A stretch of 17,481 bases of DNA from Baffinella frigidus (GCA_026770585.1 MU646963.1:39677-57157), one strand, 5' to 3'; shown: positions 6,529-13,179, counted from the first letter of the stretch. Numbers and translations: made by a program. Notes: a model not told the origin generated them from the letters alone.

Positions 6529-6688
6529 GCGGAGGATTTCATCTCCACAAAAGTATTAATCAATTGCTTTTCGTGCAACGAAATTTACTACACAAACGCT
6601 TTACTGTTAATTTTATGAGCAAATCGTGTAGTAATTTTCGTTGCCAAAAGCAATTAATTAATACTTGTGTGGAGATTAGATTGGGCAG
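6529..6688 (+). pseudogene. Exon E8 end, copy D, split by a MITE
   Basis: GCGGAGGATT (6529-6538) and GATTGGGCAG (6679-6688) flank a 140-bp element. Without the element and one GATT, the bases read CGGAGGATTGGGCAG, that is RRIGQ, followed by the usual GTGCGC donor. The paralogs at 5889, 6273 and 6881 have the uninterrupted form. Confidence 0.8.
6539..6678. mobile_element. MITE family B (140 bp)
   Basis: The ends are TCATCTCCACAAAAGTATTA and the inverse of TAATCTCCACACAAGTATTA; the arms pair over about 50 bp. The flanking duplication is GATT (6535-6538, 6679-6682). The interior TACTACAC...GTGTAGTA and TTTTCGTTGCC pieces resemble family A, so the two are related with different ends. Confidence 0.88.
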
Positions 6689-6866
6689 GTGCGCGTTGGC
6701 GTTCCGCAGCACTGTACAGTAGGTCATGCTGTAGCACTCTCCGGATTTGTTTCACGGCGGATAGCGGCGGATAGCTCCTCCAGGGTTCTGCTGGAACCGC
6801 TCGAGCGCTCGAGCGGATAACCTGTTGCACATGATCTGCGCCTGAGGAAATAACCTGCTGCACCAG

Positions 6867-6895
6867 GCTCGAGGACGCTTCGGAGGATGGGCCAG
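6867..6895 (+). CDS. Exon E8 end, copy E
   Basis: After CTGCACCAG the block reads SRTLRRMGQ and ends at GTGCAC. It is the closest relative of the end of copy B, with one Ile-to-Met change. The intron after it contains GTGAATTCTTTGCGCCGTGTG, also found in the array at 8640-8860. Confidence 0.5.
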
Positions 6896-7115
6896 GTGCA
6901 CCTCGGCGTTCCGCAGTACCGTCTCCAACGTGAATTCTTTGCGCCGTGTGGGACCCTCGAGGTTATGGCGTTGGAGCCATTGCAGCGCCCAAAAAACTTT
7001 CTTGCCGCAGCATCCTAGTCGTGCCGTAGCATCACATGGACTGCCAGAGCTTTTGTTTTTCAGAGAAGATGGCCGCGACAACAATCCAATGGTCGGGAAC
7101 GCTGACACTGCTGGT

Positions 7116-7306
7116 TGATGCCAAAAGCTTACGTTAATGGACCCCTTAAGGGGTCGGTTAACGTGGGCTTACTGGAGCCGTTGATGGTCAACCGGGCTCT
7201 AAAACGATTTTAAAAGCGATTTCAGGACTTTTGAAGCCCAAGAATGTTTTCCATTATAAATTTTGTACCAAAGTTACTACTCCGTTAACGTAAGATTTTT
7301 GCATGA
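7116..7306. mobile_element. MITE family C (191 bp)
   Basis: The left end is TGATGCCAAAAGCTTACGTT and the inverse of the right end is TCATGCAAAAATCTTACGTT; the flanking duplication is TGGT (7112-7115, 7307-7310). A perfect palindrome, GACCCCTTAAGGGGTC, lies at 7140-7155. Non-coding. Confidence 0.8.
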
Positions 7307-7607
7307 TGGTGCCACGGCGTCAACTCTCCAAACAAAACTTCACGGCGGGTCGCTTCACAGCGGTGTCTGCGCTCGAGCAAATAACCTGTTGCCCATCAAT
7401 CTGCGCCTGAGCAAATAACCTGCGGTAGGTGGGTGCCAAACTTTGACGAATTGGAACTACACGTTAACGGATGTGCGTGCGGCAGATCGGCGCCATCAAT
7501 CTGCGCCTGCGCAAAGAACCTGGTTGCAGATCGCCGCCATTCTTGTTGCCTGATGAGCCTAGAATGTCGGCGATAATGCAGTTGACTGATAATTCTCTTG
7601 GGCGCAG

Positions 7608-7841
7608 GTGGGGGCCGACGCGAGCCAGCAGCTGGTCTCTTTGACGGATTTGCACCCAAAGTTGACGGATTTGCACCTCAAGTCGATAAATTTTCACCAA
7701 AAGTTGATGAGTATGCACCAAAAGTTGACGATTTTGCACGTGTGGCAGGTGGGGGCCAACGCGAGCCAGCGGCTGGTCTCGCGCACCGTCAAGGTCGCTG
7801 GGGCGGGGTTCGAAAACGTAGGCGGCAACGTCGCGCTCGGG
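7608..7841 (+). CDS. Exon E9: duplicated VGA(D/N)ASQ(Q/R)LVS start around a heptapeptide repeat
   Basis: A start after GGCGCAG reads VGADASQQLVS (7608-7640). A second start after GTGGCAG reads VGANASQRLVS (7749-7781) and continues RTVKVAGAGFENVGGNVALG to a GTACTC donor at 7842. The two starts are 33-nt near-identical. Between them lie five 21-nt units (7641-7740). The frame through the whole block is open, so it could be one exon of 78 codons, or two exon copies with a repeat intron. Gly-Val-Ala-rich; it resembles E10 and E11 in style. Family unknown. Confidence 0.5.
7641..7745. repeat. 21-bp minisatellite, five units
   Basis: The units follow TTGACGGATTTGCACCCAAA plus G with changes. Since 21 is a multiple of 3, all frames repeat as heptapeptides: LTDLHPK in the frame of E9, VDGFAPK one frame over. 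In the second frame most differences are synonymous or conservative. Confidence 0.85.
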
Positions 7842-7850
7842 GTACTCCAG

Positions 7851-8058
7851 AAACACTTAACTTTGACCATCAAACTCCGAGAATTCTCTGGGCTGATTGG
7901 CAGAGCGGTTCCTCTTCCATACTGCCCTTGAGATAACAGTGAGCTTCTACGGAATACTCTGCCTTGAAATTCCAGTCCAACAAACACTGAACACTGACCA
8001 TCACAACACCAAGAATCCTCAGGGCTTATTTGCAGAGCGGTTCCTCCCCCATACTCCC
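7851..8058. repeat. About 78-bp direct duplication
   Basis: AAACACTTAACTTTGACCATC to TTCCATACTGCCCT (7851-7927) recurs, more diverged, at 7982-8060 with GCAGAGCGGTTCCTC almost unchanged. This is intron sequence between E9 and E10. Confidence 0.7.
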
Positions 8059-8095
8059 TAAAGCCTAAATCCTAAACCCTAAACCATAAACACAG

Positions 8096-8137
8096 TTGGG
8101 CACGGTGGGCGCCACCATCTCCGGGGCTTTTAACCAG
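8096..8137 (+). CDS. Exon E10
   Basis: A short run of CCCTAAA units (8059-8090) ends in AAACACAG, followed by 14 codons reading LGTVGATISGAFNQ and the donor GTGCGT. The motif GA.ISG.F.Q recurs in E11 (SGAISGWFSQ), so E10 and E11 may be diverged copies. The sequence after it, 8138-8430, holds no exon that I can support. Confidence 0.5.
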
Positions 8138-8430
8138 GTGCGTTCCCTTACCATTTAGCAGAGCCCGAGTTCTATCTTGCCCGCATTTTTGGGGATAATT
8201 TCAAGCCCCGTACCCTGAAATTCAACGAGGTGCGGCCCCCGTGTATGTAAGTTGTCTCCGTGTATCTTAAGTGTGTGTCATTCATGTATATCAATATTCG
8301 TGCAATCACGTCGATTGTCAATCAACGCACACCCTTGAAATCAGCCATCCACGAACAAGGATGCGCGGAAACGGAGGCTCCAAAAGCTGTTGCATAACCC
8401 GACCACAGCCACACGCACATGACTGTCAGC

Positions 8431-8624
8431 GCCTACTGCAAAGCCAAAGGGGACTTCTCAAATTCTTCGACACGACACTAAAACTATATGTAGGTTACCT
8501 TTTGACGAATTTTGTTCACGTCCTGAGGGTAGGAATTGCCTTTTGAGGGAAAAATGGCTCCAAAGTAGCGGACACCAGAGTGTCCGCTACTTTTTGAGAC
8601 TTCCCCTGTGGCTTTGCAGTAGGC
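8431..8624. mobile_element. Inverted-repeat element (GCCTACTGC termini)
   Basis: GCCTACTGCAAAGCCAAAGG at the left pairs with the inverse of the right end, GCCTACTGCAAAGCCACAGG, and the match runs on through GGGACTTCTCAAA. Length about 194 bp. A target duplication is not clear (TGTC stands near both ends). Inside, 8562-8593 is a perfect 14-bp hairpin with a CAGA loop. Confidence 0.65.
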
Positions 8625-8639
8625 TGTCCTCCACAAACG

Positions 8640-8860
8640 TGATTTTTTTGCGCCGTGTGTGGCAGACTGTCTGCCAGCAGTCTTTTTCACAAACTTAAAT
8701 CGTCACACCTTCTCAAACGTGAATTCTTTGCGTAGTGTGGTGCAGACTCTCTGTCACCACTTTCCCCAACAAACCTGAATTCCTCCTTCCGGCCGTGTGA
8801 GGCTTACGTTTTTTCAGCAGCGTTTTTTTCATCCCTGAATTCTTTCGGCGTGGGGGGCAG
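8640..8860. repeat. Degenerate 60-bp module, four copies
   Basis: CAAACGTGAATTCTTTGCG, then CGTGTGTGGCAGACTG, recurs near 8634, 8712, 8770 and 8831, with a further copy at 6929. The last copy runs in frame into exon E11 (PEFFRRGGQT), so the module looks like the multiplied 5' part of that exon. Confidence 0.6.
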
Positions 8861-8973
8861 ACAAGCGGCGCTATCAGCGGGTGGTTCTCCCAAATCCAAA
8901 TCGGGGGACTCTTCACCGAAGTGGGGGTAAACAACAACAACGTCCTCGGGGCCATCAGCGACTTCTCGCAGGG
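8822..8973 (+). CDS. Exon E11, left part
   Basis: After a strong acceptor, TTTTTTCAGCAG (ends 8820), the frame reads VFFIPEFFRRGGQTSGAIS, GWFSQIQIGGLFTEVGV and NNNNVLGAISDFSQG. It ends where a telomere-like tract begins, with GT at 8974. A later start at 8861 is possible. The frame continues exactly in the block at 9352-9450. Gly, Ala, Asn-rich with alternating hydrophobics, as in surface or structural proteins, but I recognise no family. Confidence 0.6.
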
Positions 8974-9351
8974 GTTCGCGAACCCTAAACCCGAAACCCT
9001 ACACCATAAACCCTAACCCCTGAACCCTTAACCCTAAACCATAAACCATAAACCATGAATCCTAAACCCTAAACCCTAAACCCTGAAACCTAAACCCTAA
9101 ACCCTAAACCCTAAACCCTAAGCCCTAAGCCCTGAACCCTAAACCCTAAAACCTAGACCCAAACCCCTAAACCCTAAACCCTAAACCCTAAACCCTAAAC
9201 CCTGAACCCTAAACCCTGAACCCTAAACTCTAAACCTTAAACCATAAACTCTAAACCCCAAACCATAAACCCCGAACCCTAAAACCCCTCAAACCTCAAC
9301 CTCAACCCCAAACCCCAAACCCCAAACCCTAAACCCTAAACCCTAAACCAG
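8974..9351 (+). other. Intron made of telomere-like repeat, flanked by a duplicated site
   Basis: The stretch begins GTTCGCGAACCCTAAACC and ends CCTAAACCAG, followed by GTTCGCAAAC. Splicing GT (8974) to AG (9351) joins E11 left and right in frame (GG + G TTC GCA AAC). Nearly all of its 378 bp is CCCTAAA, CCCTGAA and CCCCAAA units. The 10-base site GTTCGC(G/A)AAC stands once at its 5' end and once just after it, like a target duplication. Confidence 0.75.
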
Positions 9352-9450
9352 GTTCGCAAACACGACGGGGGCGGCACTCGCGGGGCTATGGGGGGGCGTG
9401 GGGGCCAGGCTCGACGTCGTCGATGCGGGGCTTATGGGCATTGTTGATCG
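9352..9450 (+). CDS. Exon E11, right part
   Basis: Reads FANTTGAALAGLWGGVGA then RLDVVDAGLMGIVDR, ending at a GTGCGT donor (9451). It continues the phase of 8822-8973. Small and hydrophobic residues dominate. The interval 9451-9637 after it shows nothing definite. Confidence 0.6.
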
Positions 9451-9641
9451 GTGCGTGACCTCAAACTCCGAGAGTCCCATTCACGGCTCCGCACCCTGGC
9501 GCGTGACGCATGTACTGCGGAGGCTCTAGTCACGCCCTAGTGCGACGAGCCACGAAGGAGCGGGGTCGTGGCTGCCCTCCCAACAATGAGAGTCCCTTGT
9601 GTTTTGTCAGACTTCACGCTTGGAGAGCCGTACAGGAGATC

Positions 9642-9801
9642 TCATCCGGGCGAGTATTCATAATGAATACGATTTCGGGGATCTCCGATTCGATTTTGGT
9701 GTATCTTGAGGCTCTAAATGAAGTCTAGATAGACGACTGTCTTATTTATACCCCTTAAGATACACCAAAATCGTATCCATTATGAATACTCGGCGGGATT
9801 A
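9642..9801. mobile_element. MITE family D (160 bp)
   Basis: The ends are TCATCCGGGCGAGTATTCAT and the inverse of TAATCCCGCCGAGTATTCAT, with further pairing at GATTTTGGTGTATCTT. The flanking duplication is GATC (9638-9641, 9802-9805). Non-coding. Same terminal pattern, T-N-ATC, as family B. Confidence 0.85.
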
Positions 9802-9805
9802 GATC

Positions 9806-10130
9806 TCAAGCAGGGTGCAAAACCGTACACAGGACATCCCCGCCCTGCCCTGTCCGAGAATCCCCTGCACGGCCATCATCATCACCGTCGTCACCACCAG
9901 CATCATCGTCAGTCACGTGCGAGACACGGCCGCATGGAGCCACACGCACCACGCCAGAGCCTTGGAAGGGGTCGTCAAAAGTCAATTCCTCCTGAGGGCA
10001 GTGGTTTTCAAAAGTCAACAACCGCTTCCAGATGCGGTTTAAAATAATCAACCCCCGCCTACAGTCTGGCGTGGCACGGAGCAGCACACGCTGCAACGCA
10101 GTGCCGGCAATACGAGAGTCTCTCAAGAAA
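9806..10130. other. Gap with no supported gene
   Basis: The plus strand has an open frame with the hydrophobic run CTAIIITVVTTSIIVSHV (about 9875-9930), built on ATC/ACC triplets. The minus strand has a frame of about 110 codons with an Asp-Gly run over the same triplets. AAAAGTCAA is repeated at 9978 and 10009. None of this has splice or duplication support. Confidence 0.4.
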
Positions 10131-10159
10131 CTGATCATCCTCCTGTTCCATGGTGCAGT

Positions 10160-10257
10160 GTGGAGAAGCAGGCAGTGGAGATGATCTCGCCTGCCACCAT
10201 CTTCTTCATTGCTCTCGAGCCTGAAGTGCGGTCGGCGTGTTTGATGCCCTTCTTCAA
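10160..10257 (+). CDS. Exon E12, copy 1
   Basis: After GGTGCAG the frame reads VEKQAVEMISPATIFFIA then LEPEVRSACLMPFF and ends at a GTGACT donor (10258). The unit, with about 30 bp upstream (ACTGATCATCCTCCTG, LIILLFHGA in another frame), recurs at 10272-10376. Copy 1 keeps the middle part that copy 2 has lost, while it lacks the last five codons of copy 2. Confidence 0.55.
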
Positions 10258-10301
10258 GTGACTCTGACGCGACTGATCGTGGTCATGTTTCGGGGTGCAG
10301 T

Positions 10302-10376
10302 GTGGAAGAGCAGGCAGTGGAGATTATTTCGCGTTCGGCGTTTCTCATGCCTTTCTTCAAAGAGGTCGAGTTCCAG
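10302..10376 (+). CDS. Exon E12, copy 2
   Basis: After GGTGCAG the frame reads VEEQAVEIISRSAFLMPF then FKEVEFQ, ending at CAG|GTGACT. Against copy 1 it lacks the about nine residues between MIS and RSA. Reciprocal deletions in the two copies, both in frame, point to a real coding ancestor. A CCCTCAA tract starts seven bases downstream. Confidence 0.55.
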
Positions 10377-10383
10377 GTGACTT

Positions 10384-10415
10384 TTCAACCCTCAACCCTC
10401 AACCCTCAGCCCTCA
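10384..10415. repeat. (CCCTCAA)n tract, left part
   Basis: Four to five CAACCCT units, cut by the foldback element at 10416-11040; the tract resumes at 11041. Confidence 0.85.
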
Positions 10416-11040
10416 GGCCGTTTCTTACGCTGGAATCGAGAAAGGAAGAATAAGAGATTGTAAAGCACAAAACCTCCTTTTCGGAGGATGGGCGTTTCTT
10501 ACGGATCGAGAAAGGAAGAATAAGCGAAATCCTTATTCCTCCTTCCTAAAAATCGGTCTCGGAACGGCCGCGGAGAGGCCTCTCCGCGGCCGATTTTCCT
10601 GGATTTTCAGGATCGGGATTCCTAGCAAAACCCTAACCTGTGCAAAAAGAAGTGATTTCTGAGAAAAAAGCAAACGCTTTGTCATGTGTTCCTATCGATC
10701 TGTCGACCTTTTTCTCTTGAAAAGATCCATAACCTGTGCAAAAGATATGAAAAGAGGAAAAAGAAGGTGGCACGGGGTTTTTCGTTTTTGTGAAAACTCG
10801 ATCCTGTCATGTGTTCCTATCGATCTGTCGACCTTTTTCTCTTGAAAAGGTCCATAACCTAACAGGCATTTCCTCGGGCTTATTCTTCCTTTCTGGAATT
10901 CAGCGTAAGAAACGCAAAAATCGCTGTTCGTGAGATTAAGAAGTCAAGCAGTAGACCATTAATTTGTACTGGTACTTTGATTCAAAAGTCAATCACAATC
11001 CCTTATTCTTCCTTTCTCGATTCCAGCGTAAGAAACGGCC
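10416..11040. mobile_element. Foldback element, 625 bp, with nested inverted repeats
   Basis: The outer arms are GGCCGTTTCTTACGCTGGAA plus TCGAGAAAGGAAGAATAAG, an uninterrupted 39-bp inverted match (10416-10454 against 11002-11040). Inner arms of the same sequence lie at 10492-10525 and 10878-10915. A 3-bp TCA stands on both outer sides. The core has a 54-bp direct repeat (10681-10734, 10806-10859; starts GTCATGTGTTCCTATCGATC) and a perfect palindrome. It looks like one element inserted into its own kind. Non-coding. Confidence 0.8.
10565..10592. repeat. Perfect 28-bp palindrome
   Basis: CGGCCGCGGAGAGG followed by its exact reverse complement, in the foldback element. AAAATCGG and CCGATTTT continue the symmetry outside it. 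Confidence 0.9.
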
Positions 11041-11067
11041 TCAACCCTCAACCCTCAACCCTCAGCC

Positions 11068-11134
<67 letters not shown>

Positions 11135-11137
11135 ACA
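11041..11137. repeat. (CCCTCAA)n tract, right part
   Basis: About fourteen CAACCCT units, almost perfect. The proline-asparagine-rich frames over it are artefacts. After it, 11138-11313 is purine-rich and shows no gene. Confidence 0.92.
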
Positions 11138-11313
11138 ATGTCATCCCGTGGGAGACGGTCAACGGGGTGAACGTGGACAGGAAATAAGAAGAGAAAAGAG
11201 GTGGGATGGAGAGGGGTCAGGAAATAAAACAGAGAGACGAGGCGAGGTGGAGAGGAGCAAGACAGGAACTTTGGGAGGACATGGGGGAATGGAGCAGGAT
11301 GGTCCGCTGTAAA

Positions 11314-11443
11314 CCAGAATATTTCACCTAAGTCAACTGTCCCCAAGAGCCAGAGCCTTAAGTCAATCGGGTGCTCTGGGACCACCCTCCCCGGCAACTT
11401 ACTGCAGAGGATCTGCCAGTTGACTTAAGGTAAAATGTCCTGG
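11314..11443. mobile_element. Inverted-repeat element, about 130 bp
   Basis: CCAGAATATTTCACCTAAGT plus CAACTG pairs with CAGTTGACTTAAGGTAAAAT plus GTCCTGG. The CTTAAGTCAACT core also occurs in the element at 12908-13057. I could not fix a target duplication. Confidence 0.55.
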
Positions 11444-11759
11444 CTAGCAGGGAAGTCTGTGTGGGCAGGAGCAGGAACGACACATATAAGAGAAAAGAGC
11501 ATGTCAGTCTGCGCCTCTCTTCCCCATGCTCTACTTTTAGGACTGAAAACGTTGCCTAATAGAGATGCGGATGCACCTGAAAGCCTCGGATTCGGATTCG
11601 ACTTTTCCCAGAAAGTAGATTCGAAATGGGATTCGGATTCGACGAACTCGGTCCGAATCCTGACTCTACTGAAAGATAAATTGCAACCTGCGCGTGTTGA
11701 GTGAGCAGCCGTATGGGAACGTCTTGAACCTCTCTCACATGTGTGACGCGAAACGTCAG
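11444..11759. other. Gap with no supported gene
   Basis: GGATTCGGATTCGA occurs twice (11587 and 11633) and GGTCCGAATCC near 11650 is its partial inverse. GATGCGGATGCACCTGAAAG near 11565 resembles the core of exon E13 and may be an eroded copy. Confidence 0.4.
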
Positions 11760-11816
11760 GTGAAAGGCACCGAGATGGTCATTCGCCAGTTTCGATTAAC
11801 ACGGCATGCCAGAAGG
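11760..11816 (+). pseudogene. Exon E13, copy a (diverged)
   Basis: After AACGTCAG the frame reads VKGTEMVIRQFRLTRHARR and stops. It matches the start VKGNEM of copy c and the spacing to LTR, but the middle differs. No donor. Confidence 0.4.
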
Positions 11817-11836
11817 TGAAACGTTGCGTTGCGCAG

Positions 11837-11876
11837 GTGAAGAGAAACGGGATGGGGATGCGGATGTACCTCCAAG
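11837..11876 (+). CDS. Exon E13, copy b
   Basis: After TTGCGCAG the frame reads VKRNGMGMRMYLQ and ends at a GTAATA donor. Copy c has the same start but runs on into VQRYLTRAFFW, so this copy is shorter or uses an internal donor. Confidence 0.5.
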
Positions 11877-11948
11877 GTAATACATGTATCGCGAGCGGGG
11901 ATGTCTAGGGGAATGTCAAGCTCCCGACCTCCAGGAGGGAGGGGCAGA

Positions 11949-11995
11949 CCTCGCGATAGAAGACGGTATTGAGTTTGACGCGCTGGAGGAACTCG
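11949..11995 (-). pseudogene. Inverted copy of exon E14
   Basis: The reverse complement reads EFLQRVKLNTVFYRE followed by a GTCTGC donor-like site. It matches 13648-13694 with three differences in 47 bases. It stands between two plus-strand E13 copies and is the only minus-strand exon copy that I found. Further weak similarity (GCCGCAC) reaches to about 12027. Confidence 0.8.
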
Positions 11996-12057
11996 ATAAC
12001 ATCGATGTGTTTGCGAGTGCGGCGTAACCTGAGGATGTTTCACACACAAAAAAACAG

Positions 12058-12128
12058 GTGAAGGGAAACGAGATGGGGATGCGGATGTACCTCCAAGTCC
12101 AGCGCTACCTAACCCGCGCCTTCTTCTG
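12058..12128 (+). CDS. Exon E13, copy c (complete)
   Basis: After AAAAAACAG the frame reads VKGNEMGMRMYLQVQRYL then TRAFF, ending at TG|GTCAGA. Basic and aromatic, with methionine-rich MGMRMY. Copies d and e share YFTRAFF. Function unknown; the position near E14 and E15 suggests the same gene. Confidence 0.55.
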
Positions 12129-12284
12129 GTCAGAGCAACCCCACTCTCTTGACTCGGTGGACAACTTCACGACATGTTCCTGGTGATAAGCCTGTCCAGT
12201 TGAGGTACTATTTTGTACTGGGACGATACTGTTCGGCGTTTATGATGCCCGTCAAGGGGTGTCGGGGCGCCCTTCACGGGGGAT

Positions 12285-12458
12285 TTATCCGGGGAAACCT
12301 ATTTTCTTTTCATTTGATTCCAATAAAAATTGCTGCACGAATGATTGAATGTTACTAGTAATTTTCGTTGCCATCAAATGAGAGGAAAATAGGTTGCCCT
12401 GGATAAGGATGCGCATGTACCGCAAACTCCAGCGCTACTTTACTCGTGCTTTCTTCTG
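12285..12458 (+). pseudogene. Exon E13, copy d, split by MITE family A
   Basis: ACGGGGGAT stops at 12294; GGATGCGCATGTACCGC resumes at 12407. Without the element and one GGAT the frame reads GMRMYRKLQRYFTRAFF, ending at a GTTACT donor. The uninterrupted site stands in copies b and c (GGGGATGCGGATGTACC). Confidence 0.75.
12295..12406. mobile_element. MITE family A, copy 2 (112 bp)
   Basis: Same ends as 6089-6228 (TTATCCGGGGAAACCTATTT), with about 28 bp missing from the interior. The duplication is GGAT on both sides (12291-12294, 12407-12410). Confidence 0.88.
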
Positions 12459-12529
12459 GTTACTGCCCCCCCACACACGGTGGACTGCGAGGTAACAATG
12501 TTAAATGTAGTCTCGTGCAGCAACTGCAA

Positions 12530-12603
12530 GTGCTGCACTTGCTACTTGAAGTAGCACTTGCTACGCAAGCGCTGCTCTTGCTACTTCACGCGCGCTTTTT
12601 TCT
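12530..12603 (+). pseudogene. CTTGCTACTT repeat leading into exon E13, copy e
   Basis: GCACTTGCTACTT-like units repeat from 12530 and include the palindrome TGCTACTTGAAGTAGCA (12540-12556). From about 12560 the frame reads CYFTRAFF before GTCAGA, the end of exon E13. The 5' half of the exon is replaced by the repeat. I see nothing definite in 12604-12903. Confidence 0.45.
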
Positions 12604-12907
12604 AGTCAGAGACCCCACCACTCTTCACCCAATAGTCACATCCGTGGTACTAAGCCTATCAGGCCGAGGTATCGTCCTGGTACAAAACCTTTCCGGTTCA
12701 GTCAACACTCGTGGGGATCTCCCTTTGGTCCCGCCTTTCCTCCAAACCCGAACCGGTTCGGGGTTTGGTCACGAACTTCACCGAATCTCGGCGGTCACGC
12801 CTTTCCTCAAAACCCAACCCGCCAGACCTTGAGCCTGACGGTTCAGCCTACCAGAATCCGCCCTGACGTCCAACCAGCAGTCTACCTCGAACCAGCCGTC
12901 GACGAGT

Positions 12908-13057
12908 TTATCTCAGAAAAGGGATTTTTAAATTCGTTTTCTTAAGTCAACTCCCCTTCAAATTTGTCAACTTATGCGCAGAGAAAAGAATAAGTTGACG
13001 AATTTGTACAGGAATTGACTTAAGAAAACGAATTTAAAAATCCCTTTTCTGAGATAA
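12908..13057. mobile_element. MITE family E (150 bp)
   Basis: TTATCTCAGAAAAGGGATTT plus TTAAATTCGTTTTCTTAAGT pairs perfectly with the right end, about 43 bp. The duplication is GAGT (12904-12907, 13058-13061). The interior has a further inverted pair, AATTTGTCAACTTAT and ATAAGTTGACGAATT. Non-coding. Confidence 0.9.
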
Positions 13058-13179
13058 GAGTAGCGAGGGTCTTGCGCGTCTCGACGCTTAGTCAGCGATG
13101 GTGGCATCATTTCGGGTTCAGGGTTCAGCGTCGCGACGCTTAGTACACGCCGCTAGGTGTCCAGAGCAAGCGCCTTACG

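Larger units (their letters stand above)
6816..7530. repeat. Dispersed AATAACCTG / CAATCTGCGCCTG module
   Basis: AAATAACCTGTTGC with ATCTGCGCCTGAGC recurs near 6816, 6848, 7378, 7408 and 7496, in part beside CGCTCGAGC. It is intron-like sequence around the E8 end copy at 6867 and before exon E9. I see no exon in 6896-7110 or 7311-7600. Confidence 0.6.

Noticed and set aside
6539-6678. MITE as a self-splicing-like introner
   Set aside because: The insertion does not place GT and AG at the element-exon junctions (GGATTTCATC at the left), so exact splicing of the element is not supported.
8271-8546. 91-codon plus-strand frame
   Set aside because: It runs into the inverted-repeat element at 8431 and has no splice or duplicate support.
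9806-10138. Minus-strand frame of about 110 codons with an Asp-Gly run
   Set aside because: Parts look protein-like, but there is no duplicate, splice or homology support and the acidic run is a triplet repeat read backwards.
10964-11312. Open frames with PSTLNPQ repeats
   Set aside because: They are the translation of the CCCTCAA tract. Any heptamer tract gives open repetitive frames; there are no splice or start signals in support.
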